Source: Candidatus Omnitrophota bacterium (GTDB lineage Bacteria > Omnitrophota > Gorgyraeia > Zapsychrales > Zapsychraceae). From it: DNA of 21,799 nt. Where the stretch lies: positions 1-21,799 of the forward strand of contig JAGOSC010000045.1 of NCBI GenBank assembly GCA_018062515.1, read 5' to 3'. Below the pieces are notes generated by a model. The model did not search any database and was not told where the DNA came from. It saw nothing but the letters and a program-made list of their open reading frames with translations. Of the stretch, positions 13,667 through 21,282 are shown one piece after another (positions within the stretch are counted from its first letter, which is position 1; each line of letters opens with the position of its first letter). Position numbers and translations under genes: made by a program.

Positions 13667-15445
13667 TTACTTTCCGTTAACGACAAGGATAAACTCAGCG
13701 CTGAATTTCTCCAGTTTTTGTTCTCCCACCCCGAATACGTGTGAAAACTCCGTCTTGGTTTTAGGTCTGCGATGGCACATATCAATCAAGGTCTTATCCG
13801 AGAAGATAATGTAGGGCGGAACCCCTTTTTTATCCGCAATTTCTTTGCGTTTAGCCCGTAATTTTTCAAACAGAGCTGTGTCATAAGATTCACTTTGGGT
13901 AATATGAACCGCTTTAGAAGGTAAAGCATCTTCTCCTGGGGGATAGCCAAGGAAATGTAGTTTGTTGTTTAAGAGTTTATAAGAACTTGGAGTAAGGCTC
14001 AATACGCCATAATCATCATTTTTGTCGAGAAATTTTTGGTCCAATAGCTGATGGACTAAATTTTGCCATTGCTTTATCGACCATTCACGTCCTGCTCGGA
14101 AAGTTTTACAGCGATGATGATTATTGTTTAAGATTTTCTCCGCTTCACTACCACGCAGGACATTAATAATATACAAGGCCCCAAAGCGTTCATCTGTTTC
14201 TAAGACGCATTGCAAAAATTTGGCAGCGGGTACGGTTAAATTCATGGCTGTTTCTTGTGGATTTACACAGTTGTCGCATAAACCACAGTTTTCAATTGTG
14301 TATTTTTCACCAAAATAAGTGATCAGCGGAATACGCCGGCATTGACGGCTTTGGGCATAAGCCATAATGGAGTTTAAATGATTTTGCGCCATCTGTTTTT
14401 GCGATAAGTCTGTTTTTTGATCAATAAAATATTTTATCTTGGCTGAGTCGGCGGAGCTAAAGAGTAAAAGGCAGTGAGAAGGTAAGCCGTCTCGTCCAGC
14501 GCGACCTGTTTCCTGATAATAGGATTCAATGTTTTTTGGAAGATCATAATGGACAACAAAACGCACATTGGGTTTATTGATCCCCATCCCAAACGCTAGG
14601 GTCGCTACCATAATGGGAATGTCATCGCGGATAAATAGTTCTTGGTTCTTGTGACGAACTTCAGCTGATAAACCCGCGTGGTAGGGCAGGGCTTTAAAAC
14701 CGAATTCATTGAGGTCATTGGTTAAGCTATCAACTTGCTTGCGTGAAAAACAATAGATGATCCCGCTTTGGTTTTTAAATTTCTCAATATATTCGATCGT
14801 TTGATCTGTCGCGCGGCCTTTGGGAATGACTTCATAATATAAATTATCCCGATTAAAACTGGCCACTAATTCACGCGGTTTATTTAGAGCAAGATTGGTT
14901 ATTATATCCTGACGAACACGCGGTGTGGCGGTGGCGGTCACGGCCAGGAAAACGGCGCGAGGGAAGTGTTCCCGTAAATCCTTAATTTTACGGTATTCAG
15001 GGCGAAAATCATGTCCCCATTCCGAAATACAATGCGCTTCATCAATCGTTATACAATCTACCGCGCAGGAGCTGAGCATCTGTAGGATTTCATCTTTAAA
15101 TAATGTTTCAGGCGCGCAGAAAAGAAGTTTGGTTCTCCCGGAGCGGATTCGGCCTATGTTAATGTCATACTCTTCCAAGGTTAGAGTACTATTTAATACT
15201 TCGACTTCAATGCCCAGACTTTTAAGTTGATTAACCTGATCCTGCATCAAGGAGATTAATGGAGAAATAACAATGGTCAGTCCGGGAAAGATTAACGCCG
15301 GGATTTGGTAACAAAGAGACTTGCCTCCGCCCGTCGGCATTATAAGCAGCGTATCTTTTTTATCCAGCACCGATTGGATGCATGTTTCCTGCAAAGGCCT
15401 AAAGGAGTTATAACCAAATATAGAATGAAGGATATTTAATTTCAT
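13667..15445 (-). CDS. recQ: ATP-dependent DNA helicase RecQ
   Basis: This 592-residue protein has the full RecQ layout. Helicase domain: Walker A MPTGGGKS (36-43), DEAH at 135-138 within TIDEAHCISEWGHDFRPEY, AVTATATP motif III, and the second RecA domain with FGMGINKPNVRFVVHYDLP and QETGRAGRDG. The RecQ-Ct zinc site has C369, C387, C390 and C393. A winged-helix region follows, then a C-terminal HRDC domain (~523-592). It unwinds DNA 3' to 5' in recombination and fork repair. It has no Shine-Dalgarno: the TATAAT box ends 9 nt before the ATG, so the mRNA is probably leaderless. It converges with the oxidase gene, leaving 16 bp and no visible terminator, and diverges from the helicase pair. Confidence 0.96.
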   Translation of the reverse strand: MKLNILHSIFGYNSFRPLQETCIQSVLDKKDTLLIMPTGGGKSLCYQIPALIFPGLTIVISPLISLMQDQVNQLKSLGIEVEVLNSTLTLEEYDINIGRIRSGRTKLLFCAPETLFKDEILQMLSSCAVDCITIDEAHCISEWGHDFRPEYRKIKDLREHFPRAVFLAVTATATPRVRQDIITNLALNKPRELVASFNRDNLYYEVIPKGRATDQTIEYIEKFKNQSGIIYCFSRKQVDSLTNDLNEFGFKALPYHAGLSAEVRHKNQELFIRDDIPIMVATLAFGMGINKPNVRFVVHYDLPKNIESYYQETGRAGRDGLPSHCLLLFSSADSAKIKYFIDQKTDLSQKQMAQNHLNSIMAYAQSRQCRRIPLITYFGEKYTIENCGLCDNCVNPQETAMNLTVPAAKFLQCVLETDERFGALYIINVLRGSEAEKILNNNHHRCKTFRAGREWSIKQWQNLVHQLLDQKFLDKNDDYGVLSLTPSSYKLLNNKLHFLGYPPGEDALPSKAVHITQSESYDTALFEKLRAKRKEIADKKGVPPYIIFSDKTLIDMCHRRPKTKTEFSHVFGVGEQKLEKFSAEFILVVNGK

Positions 15446-15454
15446 AGGATTTCT

Positions 15455-15482
15455 ATTATAACGTGCGGCTATCTAATATCTA
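15455..15482 (-). promoter_or_regulatory. recQ promoter with the -10 box 9 nt from the start codon
   Basis: On the minus strand a perfect TATAAT occupies 15460-15455, and the ATG starts at 15445, leaving 9 nt. A weak -35 (TAGATA) is possible 16 bp upstream. The start site would lie 1-3 nt before the ATG. It shares a 73-bp intergenic region with the divergent helicase promoter. Confidence 0.6.
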
Positions 15483-15498
15483 GTGAAAGTATTTGGGA

Positions 15499-15510
15499 TG
15501 TGTTAGACTG
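15499..15510 (+). promoter_or_regulatory. Extended -10 promoter of the RhlE-like helicase gene
   Basis: TGTGTTAGACTG contains an extended -10 (TG-T-TAGACT, hexamer 15504-15509), ending 9 nt before the ATG at 15519. No Shine-Dalgarno is present, so the transcript probably starts 2-3 nt before the ATG. The -35 is weak (TAGTGA at 15481-15486). The 12-mer closely matches the acyltransferase promoter at 4103-4114. Confidence 0.5.
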
Positions 15511-15518
15511 GTGCACTT

Positions 15519-16757
15519 ATGACATTTTCAACGTTAGGATTATCTCAGGATTTACTCAATGCGGTCAAATATGCCGGTTATGAAAAACCCACCGCTGTTC
15601 AGGAACAGTCGATTCCAGTCATCTTAATGGGGAAAGATATGATCGCCCAAGCAAAAACGGGAACAGGAAAGACGGCTGGGTTTGTTTTGCCGGTTTTGCA
15701 GATGCTGCAAGATTCTTTCTATGGAAATAAAAAAGTGATTCAAGCGCTTATTTTAGCGCCCACGCGTGAATTGGCCATGCAGATCCGTAGTGTTATTAAG
15801 ATTTACGGGAGGCATTTAACAAAACCGCTGCGCACGGCATTGCTGGTTGGCGGGTTAAATATTGATGTGCAATTAAGAGATTTGATGCACGGAGCGGATA
15901 TAGTCGTTGCCACACCAGGACGGCTCTTGGACGCGGCTCGACGGCAGAAAGTTAATTTTGATTTTCTTAAATGTTTAGTTATTGATGAAGCGGACAAGAT
16001 GTTTGATTTAGGATTTGCTAAAGAATTAGAATCAGTTTTAGTTTTACTGCCGCAAAAAAGGCAGAATTTATTATTTTCAGCAACAATCGACGATAAGGTT
16101 AAGATTTTGACGCGGAAGTTTATGCCCGACGCTGTGCACATTATCATTGATGATGCGGCCCCATCGGTTGAACGCATCCGGCAGCGGGTCATTCACGTTA
16201 ATCGTACCAATCGCGGGCCGTTATTAAGGTATTTGATTCAAACAGAAAAATGGCCGTATGGGCTGGTCTTTGTGGCCAGTGTGAGGGCGGCCGATATCCT
16301 GGCGGTCAAACTTAATAAAGCTAATATTGAGACAAAAGCTTTTCACGGCGGATTGACTCAGTCGCGGCGGAGTCAAGTATTGAGTGATTTTAAGAATAAG
16401 AAGTTTAAAGTGCTGGTCGCAACCGATCTGGCTGCCCGCGGTATTGATATTGATAAACTTCCTTATGTCGTCAATTATGATTTACCGCGGTCGCCGGATG
16501 ATTATATTCATCGAATTGGACGAACCGCGCGGGCTGGAGAAGAAGGAACAGCGGTCACATTTATCGGTCATGAAGACCAGCCGCATTTTACTCTCATTGA
16601 AAAAAGAATACGGATGCGTTTAGAAAGAGAATCCGTCAATGGTTTTGAATTAACGGGAGGCTCATTACCCGAAGTAAAAGGTAATGCCCCCATCAAAGGT
16701 TTGCGCATGAGTAAGAAAGATAAAACTCGTATCGCAGCCATCAAGAAAGAAGGATAA
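15519..16757 (+). CDS. rhlE: DEAD-box RNA helicase, RhlE-like
   Basis: The 412-residue protein contains every DEAD-box motif: Q-motif YEKPTAVQEQSIP (Q28), Walker A AKTGTGKT (45-52), PTRELAMQ (81-88), GG doublet (111-112), TPGR (132-135), DEAD (156-159), SAT in LFSATIDDK, ATDLAARGIDI and HRIGRTARAGEEG. The N-terminus (MTFSTLGLSQDLLNAV) and the TGTGKTAGFVLPVLQML block match the RhlE subfamily best. It has only a short basic tail, without an added RNA-binding domain. These enzymes remodel RNA duplexes in ribosome assembly and mRNA decay, often important in the cold. The gene is first in a two-helicase operon: its stop is 1 nt before the GTG of the next gene. Confidence 0.92.
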   Translation: MTFSTLGLSQDLLNAVKYAGYEKPTAVQEQSIPVILMGKDMIAQAKTGTGKTAGFVLPVLQMLQDSFYGNKKVIQALILAPTRELAMQIRSVIKIYGRHLTKPLRTALLVGGLNIDVQLRDLMHGADIVVATPGRLLDAARRQKVNFDFLKCLVIDEADKMFDLGFAKELESVLVLLPQKRQNLLFSATIDDKVKILTRKFMPDAVHIIIDDAAPSVERIRQRVIHVNRTNRGPLLRYLIQTEKWPYGLVFVASVRAADILAVKLNKANIETKAFHGGLTQSRRSQVLSDFKNKKFKVLVATDLAARGIDIDKLPYVVNYDLPRSPDDYIHRIGRTARAGEEGTAVTFIGHEDQPHFTLIEKRIRMRLERESVNGFELTGGSLPEVKGNAPIKGLRMSKKDKTRIAAIKKEG

Positions 16758-16758
16758 A

Positions 16759-18141
16759 GTGGTTGAAACATCGAAAGATTTTAAAAGTATAGGTTTAAGC
16801 CAGGCAATACTCGACAATTTAAAGTCATTGGGTTATTTGGAAATGACGCCCATTCAGGAGAAAGGTTTGCCGTTTATTTTAGGGGATCGGGATTTTATCG
16901 GACAGGCCAATACCGGTAGCGGTAAAACAGCTGCCTTTGCGTTAGGTATCTTGACCAAATTAGATTTAACTAAACAAGTGCCTCAGGCGCTGGTGATTGT
17001 TCCTTCCCGTGAATTAGCTGAACAGGTGGCGAATGAGATCCGCCGCTTAGCGCGTTTTACCAGCAACATCAAAGTGATCACTCTTTCGGGCGGTACAGAA
17101 GAACGCCACAAGGTTAAGTCATTAAAACAAGGGGCGCACATCATCGTCGGTACTCCGGGACGTATTACCAAATTGCTGGAAAAGGGAGAAATAAATACGG
17201 ATGATCTTAAAGTCCTTGTTTTGGATGAAGCCGATCGATTACTTGAAACAGGAAGTATTGCGGAAATAAACCACATTGCCTCATTGACGCCGGAGAACCG
17301 GCAAACCATGCTGTTCTCGGCGACATTCCCCAATGGTATAAAAGAATTAAGTATGGAACTATTGGAAGACGCTGTTCAGGTGACCATTGACTCACAGCAT
17401 CTGATGAGCACCACCAAACAATTATTTTTTAAAGTGGAAGAAGATAAGAACGATGCATTATTGCGTTTATTGGGAGCTTACAGCCCTGAGTCTTGCTTGA
17501 TTTTTTGTAATAGCCGAGAGGTTTGTCAAAAAGTGGCTGGGTTTCTACGGACAAAGAAAATTGATTCTCTGCAGATTCATTCGGATTTGGAACAACAGGA
17601 CAGAACGTTAAACTTGATTAAGTTTGATAATAAAAGCTGCCGAATTTTGATAGCCACCGACTTGGCTTCCCGCGGGTTTGATATAAAGGACGTGAGTGTG
17701 GTGATGAACTATGATTTACCCAACGATCCTGAGCTTTATATTCACCGCATCGGACGCACAGGACGGGCTGGCCAGGAAGGTTTGGCGATCAGTTTGTATA
17801 ATTCAAAAGAATTTAACACTCTTATAAGTATAGGTAAGTATTTACAAGTAGATTGCCCGACGATGAAGTTGGATGATTTAAAAAACCTTAAACCTTTTGT
17901 CACGCGTTCTTTGATGTCGACAATGTATATTAGCGGCGGAAGAAAAGACAATGTGCGCCCTGGAGATATTTTAGGCGCCTTGACCAAAGAAGCCGGGCTT
18001 AAAGGTGAGGACGTTGGAAAAATTCATATTTTAGAAGTCAATAGTTATGTGGCCATCTCATCGGATAAAATAGAACAGGCCATCAAATATTTCAACGCGG
18101 GGAAGATCAAGGGCAAAAAGTATAAGGTTGGAAAAGCTTGA
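16759..18141 (+). CDS. dbpA: DEAD-box RNA helicase DbpA
   Basis: The start is GTG at 16759, with AAGGA at 16750-16754 inside the end of the upstream gene; the two are almost certainly coupled. The 460 residues contain PIQEKGLP, Walker A ANTGSGKT (50-57), PSRELAEQ, TPGR, DEAD (156-159), SATFPNG, ATDLASRGFDI and HRIGRTGRAGQEG. The C-terminal part (~386-460, MSTMYISGGRKDNVRPGDI, then KIHILEVNSYVAIS and a lysine-rich end) is the DbpA RNA-binding domain, which in known DbpA proteins recognises hairpin 92 of 23S rRNA. The protein should thus act in large-subunit assembly in the cytoplasm. Replacement of the usual L-helicase motif details is minor; I see no lost catalytic residue. Confidence 0.9.
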   Translation: MVETSKDFKSIGLSQAILDNLKSLGYLEMTPIQEKGLPFILGDRDFIGQANTGSGKTAAFALGILTKLDLTKQVPQALVIVPSRELAEQVANEIRRLARFTSNIKVITLSGGTEERHKVKSLKQGAHIIVGTPGRITKLLEKGEINTDDLKVLVLDEADRLLETGSIAEINHIASLTPENRQTMLFSATFPNGIKELSMELLEDAVQVTIDSQHLMSTTKQLFFKVEEDKNDALLRLLGAYSPESCLIFCNSREVCQKVAGFLRTKKIDSLQIHSDLEQQDRTLNLIKFDNKSCRILIATDLASRGFDIKDVSVVMNYDLPNDPELYIHRIGRTGRAGQEGLAISLYNSKEFNTLISIGKYLQVDCPTMKLDDLKNLKPFVTRSLMSTMYISGGRKDNVRPGDILGALTKEAGLKGEDVGKIHILEVNSYVAISSDKIEQAIKYFNAGKIKGKKYKVGKA

Positions 18142-18150
18142 GCTTTCAAA

Positions 18151-18178
18151 TTGACTTCAAATAAACTTTTGGTATATT
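18151..18178 (+). promoter_or_regulatory. Promoter upstream of the small ORF and terC-family gene
   Basis: TTGACT (18151-18156) and TATATT (18173-18178) are 16 bp apart, starting 9 bp after the dbpA stop. The start site would be near 18185, giving ~165 nt of leader before the TerC-family start. I looked for the yybP-ykoY manganese riboswitch core common before terC genes and did not find it. Confidence 0.6.
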
Positions 18179-18207
18179 AGAAACAGATATTTATATCAAA
18201 AGAAAAA

Positions 18208-18333
18208 ATGCCCGTCAAAAAATTTAAAATAATCCAGCCATTTTTAAATATCCCTGAATTTACCGCCATTATTAGCGGAAAGATAGTTGAATTCTTGACG
18301 AATACTTACGGTGTGACATTATTACGAAATTAA
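18208..18333 (+). CDS. Possible 41-residue small protein ahead of the TerC-family gene
   Basis: An ATG at 18208 opens a 41-codon frame starting MPVKKFKIIQPFLNIPEFTA and ending GVTLLRN at a TAA (18331-18333). It lies ~23 nt after the predicted start site and ends 18 nt before the TerC-family start. The upstream AAAAGAAAAA is only a weak purine-rich ribosome site. There is no signal peptide, metal motif or strong membrane segment. It could be a real small protein, a translated leader that controls the next gene, or chance. I do not recognise it. Confidence 0.35.
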   Translation: MPVKKFKIIQPFLNIPEFTAIISGKIVEFLTNTYGVTLLRN

Positions 18334-18351
18334 ATCAAGAGGAGGTTTGTT

Positions 18352-19095
18352 ATGTTTGAATGGATTTGTAGTCCAGAGGCGTGGATCGCGCTTGGGACGT
18401 TAACCGCGTTAGAAATTGTTTTGGGTATAGATAATATTATTTTCATTTCCATTCTCGTCGGACGTTTGCCGAAAGAACAACGTGATTTCGGACGTAACAT
18501 GGGGCTGGGCTTGGCCATGGGAGCGCGTCTGGTTTTGTTGTTCTCGATCACCGCGGTCATGGGCCTTACTAAAGATTGGTTTGCGATATTCGGCCATGGA
18601 ATTTCCGGACGTGATGTGATTTTAATTGGTGGCGGGTTATTTCTTTTAGCCAAATCAACGCATGAAATTCATGATAGCCTCGAAGGGCCTGAGGAAGATA
18701 ATCAGCATGCCGTCAAGAAGGCGGGGCTTGGAGCGATCCTTCTGCAGATTGCGATGCTTGATATCGTGTTTTCCCTGGATTCAGTTATTACAGCGGTGGG
18801 ATTAGTCGATCAAATTTCCATCATGGTCATTGCCATTGTTATTGCTGTGGGGGTTATGCTTTTGGCTGCCAAATCGATTGGGACTTTTGTCGACCGGCAT
18901 CCGACGATAAAAATATTGGCTTTGTCGTTTTTGATTCTCGTAGGAGTGACGCTTATAGCCGAAGGATTAGATTTTCATGTTCCTAAGGGTTATATTTATT
19001 TTTCAATGGCGTTTTCTATCGGAGTGGAAATGCTCAATATAAAAATGCGCAGTAAGAAAAATAATCCGGTCAAGCTGCATAAACCGATCAATTAA
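18352..19095 (+). CDS. TerC-family integral membrane protein
   Basis: The 247-residue protein has about seven hydrophobic segments and the two TerC signature helices: ALEIVLGIDNIIF with E21 and D27, and MLDIVFSLDSVITAVG with D137 and D143. These acidic intramembrane residues are conserved in the family, whose members (for example Alx and MeeF/MeeY) are linked to manganese export and metal loading of secreted proteins. It resembles the YoaE/YgdQ-type short forms without CBS domains. A very strong Shine-Dalgarno GAGGAGG lies 7 nt before the ATG. The lipoprotein gene follows after 17 nt, so the two form an operon. Manganese handling is inferred from family knowledge only. Confidence 0.9.
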   Translation: MFEWICSPEAWIALGTLTALEIVLGIDNIIFISILVGRLPKEQRDFGRNMGLGLAMGARLVLLFSITAVMGLTKDWFAIFGHGISGRDVILIGGGLFLLAKSTHEIHDSLEGPEEDNQHAVKKAGLGAILLQIAMLDIVFSLDSVITAVGLVDQISIMVIAIVIAVGVMLLAAKSIGTFVDRHPTIKILALSFLILVGVTLIAEGLDFHVPKGYIYFSMAFSIGVEMLNIKMRSKKNNPVKLHKPIN

Positions 19096-19112
19096 GATTG
19101 AAAGGAAAAAAT

Positions 19113-19469
19113 ATGAAATCATTCATAAAAAGTATGTCCGTGATTGTTTTAAGTTTATTCATTGTTGGCTGCGGCGGGGGAAGCGCGGTCAATGAAAATA
19201 AACCAATAACCGAAATCAAGGCGGAAGCGGAAAAAATGTCTGTCAAACAATTGCAGGCGACGATTCAGAAATATGAGGCAGCAATTAATTCCAGAAAAGA
19301 CGATCTTGAAAAGCTTAGGGCGAAGATTGAGAATATTCCGTTGAAAGATTTAATCAGCGACGAGACAAAAAAATTAAAGAAGGAATTAACTGAAATCGGT
19401 TTGTCCGTAAAGGATTTGTCTGACCGCATGGGCGTGTACGCAAGTGCGCTAAGAACTAAATCAAATTAA
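19113..19469 (+). CDS. Small coiled-coil lipoprotein
   Basis: The ATG at 19113 is preferred over the in-frame TTG at 19098 because AAAGGA (19101-19106) precedes it at good spacing. The 118-residue product has a signal peptide with a clear lipobox (FIVGC, lipidated C20), a Gly/Ser-rich linker, then an almost fully charged helical region (residues ~35-112) with heptad-like leucine/isoleucine spacing, such as QLQATIQKYEAAI and LEKLRAKIENI, predicting a coiled coil. No catalytic motif or known domain is recognised. It could be a periplasmic scaffold or an Lpp-like envelope spacer. Co-transcription with the TerC-family gene suggests, weakly, a linked role. Confidence 0.75.
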   Translation: MKSFIKSMSVIVLSLFIVGCGGGSAVNENKPITEIKAEAEKMSVKQLQATIQKYEAAINSRKDDLEKLRAKIENIPLKDLISDETKKLKKELTEIGLSVKDLSDRMGVYASALRTKSN

Positions 19470-19491
19470 TATTTGTATTCTTTCCATTAGA

Positions 19492-19519
19492 AAAGCCGTC
19501 CTTAAAGGGCGGCTTTTTT
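19492..19519 (+). terminator. Intrinsic terminator after the terC-lipoprotein operon
   Basis: AAAGCCGTCC and GGGCGGCTTT form a ~10-bp stem with one G-U pair and a short TTAAA loop, followed by a run of six T. It lies 22 nt after the lipoprotein stop. Confidence 0.88.
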
Positions 19520-19563
19520 ATTAGTCAGTTAATTTTTTGAAACCTTACTAGGATTTTCGATCT

Positions 19564-19593
19564 TTGACGATATAATAAATTTTATTGTATTAA
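19564..19593 (+). promoter_or_regulatory. Possible promoter of the small-membrane-protein/beta-barrel operon
   Basis: TTGACG (19564-19569) and TATTAA (19588-19593) are 18 bp apart, with the start codon at 19608. A perfect TATAAT at 19571-19576 lies between them but lacks a matching -35. Which one is used cannot be settled by eye. Confidence 0.35.
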
Positions 19594-19607
19594 GAACGGA
19601 GAGGGGA

Positions 19608-19814
19608 TTGACCGCTAAGAAAATCAGAGTAATTCTGCGTTGGGTTCATATTGTATGCGGATTGGTGATTATGTGTTTTATTTATTCGCCGTTCCATGAG
19701 TACAGTGTGTTTCAATGGATCATGAAACTTATCATTATTCCTGTAGTGACGTTTACCGGGATTTGGGTCTGGAAATTTAGACAATTCAATAAATTTTTTA
19801 AAATCATTGAGTAA
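19608..19814 (+). CDS. Small two-helix membrane protein of unknown function
   Basis: The start is TTG at 19608, supported by GGAGAGGGG (19598-19606). The 68-residue protein is basic at the N-terminus (MTAKKIRVILRW) and has two hydrophobic helices: ~13-27 (VHIVCGLVIMCFIYS) and ~37-55 (WIMKLIIIPVVTFTGIWVW), then a basic tail. A histidine and a cysteine lie within the first helix. I do not recognise a family. It is first in a run of three genes that ends with an outer-membrane barrel, so it may belong to the same envelope function. Confidence 0.6.
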   Translation: MTAKKIRVILRWVHIVCGLVIMCFIYSPFHEYSVFQWIMKLIIIPVVTFTGIWVWKFRQFNKFFKIIE

Positions 19815-19851
19815 ATGCGTAACCAGGGTTTGTTTTTTGAATAGCATTGCC

Positions 19852-20202
19852 ATGAATCGTTTATTACCTATAGTTACCTTAATAAGTTTTATGTGCTGGA
19901 TTATGCCTTTGGGTATTTCAAATCTTTCGTCCTCTTTAGGCAATCATAGAGCCCCTAGCGGTTGCTTATGCGGCGGATCGTTAGACAAAACAGCTAATTA
20001 TTCAAAATATCTACTTGAAGATGCTTGTCACGGTAAACAACCGAATAAATTTGGAGGCCTGGCGAGTAACGATTTGTTTGTTTTTATCGATCGTTCTGAA
20101 ATGCATATTGCTGCAACTCATTTTCCCTTTTATTATTCCTTCCTTTACAATTTTCATATATCTCCGTCGGCAGAACACGTCCCCAAAACGATTCCTTCTT
20201 AA
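19852..20202 (+). CDS. Small exported Cys-containing protein, unknown
   Basis: The frame is open from 19807. ATG at 19852 gives a good signal peptide (MNRLLPIVTLISFMCWIMPLG) but has no clear Shine-Dalgarno; TTG at 19837, preceded by AGGG, is a real alternative and adds five residues. The ~116-residue product has GCLCG (a C-x-C pair), DACHG and several histidines (EMHIAATHF), which could bind a metal. The rest shows no known domain. It lies between a two-helix membrane protein gene and a beta-barrel gene with a His-rich segment, and resembles in size and layout the exported Cys/His-rich protein encoded at 21331. The hypothesis of a metal-related role is mine. Confidence 0.5.
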   Translation: MNRLLPIVTLISFMCWIMPLGISNLSSSLGNHRAPSGCLCGGSLDKTANYSKYLLEDACHGKQPNKFGGLASNDLFVFIDRSEMHIAATHFPFYYSFLYNFHISPSAEHVPKTIPS

Positions 20203-20251
20203 TCTCATCATTTAATTATTATCCAAATTTAATCCGAAGGAGTTTGTGTTT

Positions 20252-21196
20252 ATGAAGATGAAAAACGTGTTTATTCTTTTTATATTATCATTGATCATTT
20301 TGGTTCAAGAAGCCGCATTGGCCTGTGAAATGTGCACGATTCCAAGAATTGGCCGTCAGGAAAATATGGTTATTGATTCAGACAAGAAATGGTTTACTCA
20401 TTTTTTATTTGAAAAACAAGACTGGGATGCTTATGGGGCCGAAGAAGCGCATGAATTACATCATGACGGACATCATATTCATAATAAAACCAGGGAATAT
20501 TTTTATCATGTTGGGGTGGGACGTAACATCAATGAACATTTGTCATTGACTCTTGATATGCCTTGGGCTGTCCGTGAATCTTTAGGCATAGAACATGACA
20601 ATCTGGGTGTTAAGGAAAAATCAGAAGGCATCGGTGATTTGAACTTGATCGGCGCCTATGAAATTTATCATCAAAATAATAGAGCGGTTCGTCTGCTCAG
20701 CGGGGTCAAGTTCCCGACGGGTGAGACCGATGAAACCAACTCATTGGGGGAGAGGTTTGAACCGGAACTGCAGCCCGGGTCAGGTTCCTATGATTTTATT
20801 CTCGGAGGAGTTTTTGAACAGCAATTGGACCGCATCATTTTAAAAGGAAATTCGACGTACACCATTAAAACAGAAGGCGAACAGCAGTATGAGTTTGGCG
20901 ATGTTTTTTCAACATCTGTTTTTACGGATTATGTCGTTAATCCGGATAACGAAAATTTTATCGTAAAAGCCGGTATAGATACGAATTATCAATATTCCAG
21001 CAAAGACAAAGAAGAAGGGGTTAAGCAAGAGGATAGCGGCGGACATACGCTTCTGACCGGGCCTTCTTTAACCCTGGCTGGTACGAATGGCATGTCCGTT
21101 TATACAAATTTCTTATTTCCTGTATGGCAGGATCTCGGGGGACTTCATCAGGAATTAGATTATGCGTGGACAGCCGGAGGGAAGATTATGTTTTAA
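20252..21196 (+). CDS. Outer-membrane beta-barrel transporter-like protein (MetA-pathway family) with CxxC and His-rich segments
   Basis: ATG 20252 is chosen over GTG 20246 because AAGGAG (20237-20242) is 9 nt from the former and only 3 nt from the latter. The ~314-residue product has a signal peptide ending EAALA, directly followed by CEMC, a CxxC motif at the mature N-terminus. A histidine-rich stretch (EAHELHHDGHHIHNK) follows. The remainder resembles the phenol-MetA/putative transporter barrel family: VGRNINEHLSLTLDMPW, GIGDLNLIGAYEI, LLSGVKFPTGETDE, GSGSYDFILGG, and a C-terminal AGGKIMF ending in phenylalanine. Function is unknown; the CxxC plus histidines suggest metal or haem binding. 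An intrinsic terminator follows at 21222. Confidence 0.8.
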   Translation: MKMKNVFILFILSLIILVQEAALACEMCTIPRIGRQENMVIDSDKKWFTHFLFEKQDWDAYGAEEAHELHHDGHHIHNKTREYFYHVGVGRNINEHLSLTLDMPWAVRESLGIEHDNLGVKEKSEGIGDLNLIGAYEIYHQNNRAVRLLSGVKFPTGETDETNSLGERFEPELQPGSGSYDFILGGVFEQQLDRIILKGNSTYTIKTEGEQQYEFGDVFSTSVFTDYVVNPDNENFIVKAGIDTNYQYSSKDKEEGVKQEDSGGHTLLTGPSLTLAGTNGMSVYTNFLFPVWQDLGGLHQELDYAWTAGGKIMF

Positions 21197-21221
21197 TAAC
21201 CAATGATTATAGGATAAATAA

Positions 21222-21248
21222 AAAGACCGTCTTCGGACGGTCTTTTTA
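21222..21248 (+). terminator. Strong intrinsic terminator with a TTCG tetraloop
   Basis: AAAGACCGTC and GACGGTCTTT form a perfect 10-bp stem closed by the stable TTCG loop and followed by T residues. It is 25 nt after the barrel stop and separates that operon from the promoter at 21255. The A-run before the stem may let it work on the other strand too. Confidence 0.93.
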
Positions 21249-21254
21249 TTTGCT

Positions 21255-21282
21255 TTGACATGCTTAACCTATATGTTATAGT
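21255..21282 (+). promoter_or_regulatory. Strong promoter of the Cys/His-rich protein gene
   Basis: A perfect TTGACA (21255-21260) and TATAGT (21277-21282) are 16 bp apart, and the -10 box is extended (TG-T). The start site should be near 21289, inside the inverted repeat at 21281-21298. Confidence 0.75.

Noticed and set aside
18131..18148. Inverted repeat AAAGCT/AGCTTT at the dbpA stop as a terminator
   Set aside because: The stem is only about 5 bp with a 4-nt loop and no T-run follows; a promoter begins directly after it.
18185..18351. A yybP-ykoY manganese riboswitch before the TerC-family gene
   Set aside because: The conserved core of that class could not be found by eye, and a small open frame fills the leader.
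18330..18653. A 107-codon minus-strand frame opposite the start of the TerC-family gene
   Set aside because: It is the complement of a clearly coding membrane protein, has low-complexity proline/lysine-rich content and no ribosome site.
20011..20215. Overlapping frames on both strands around the small Cys-containing protein gene
   Set aside because: They lack ribosome sites and signal peptides; the frame ending at 20202 fits the operon order better, though with only moderate certainty.
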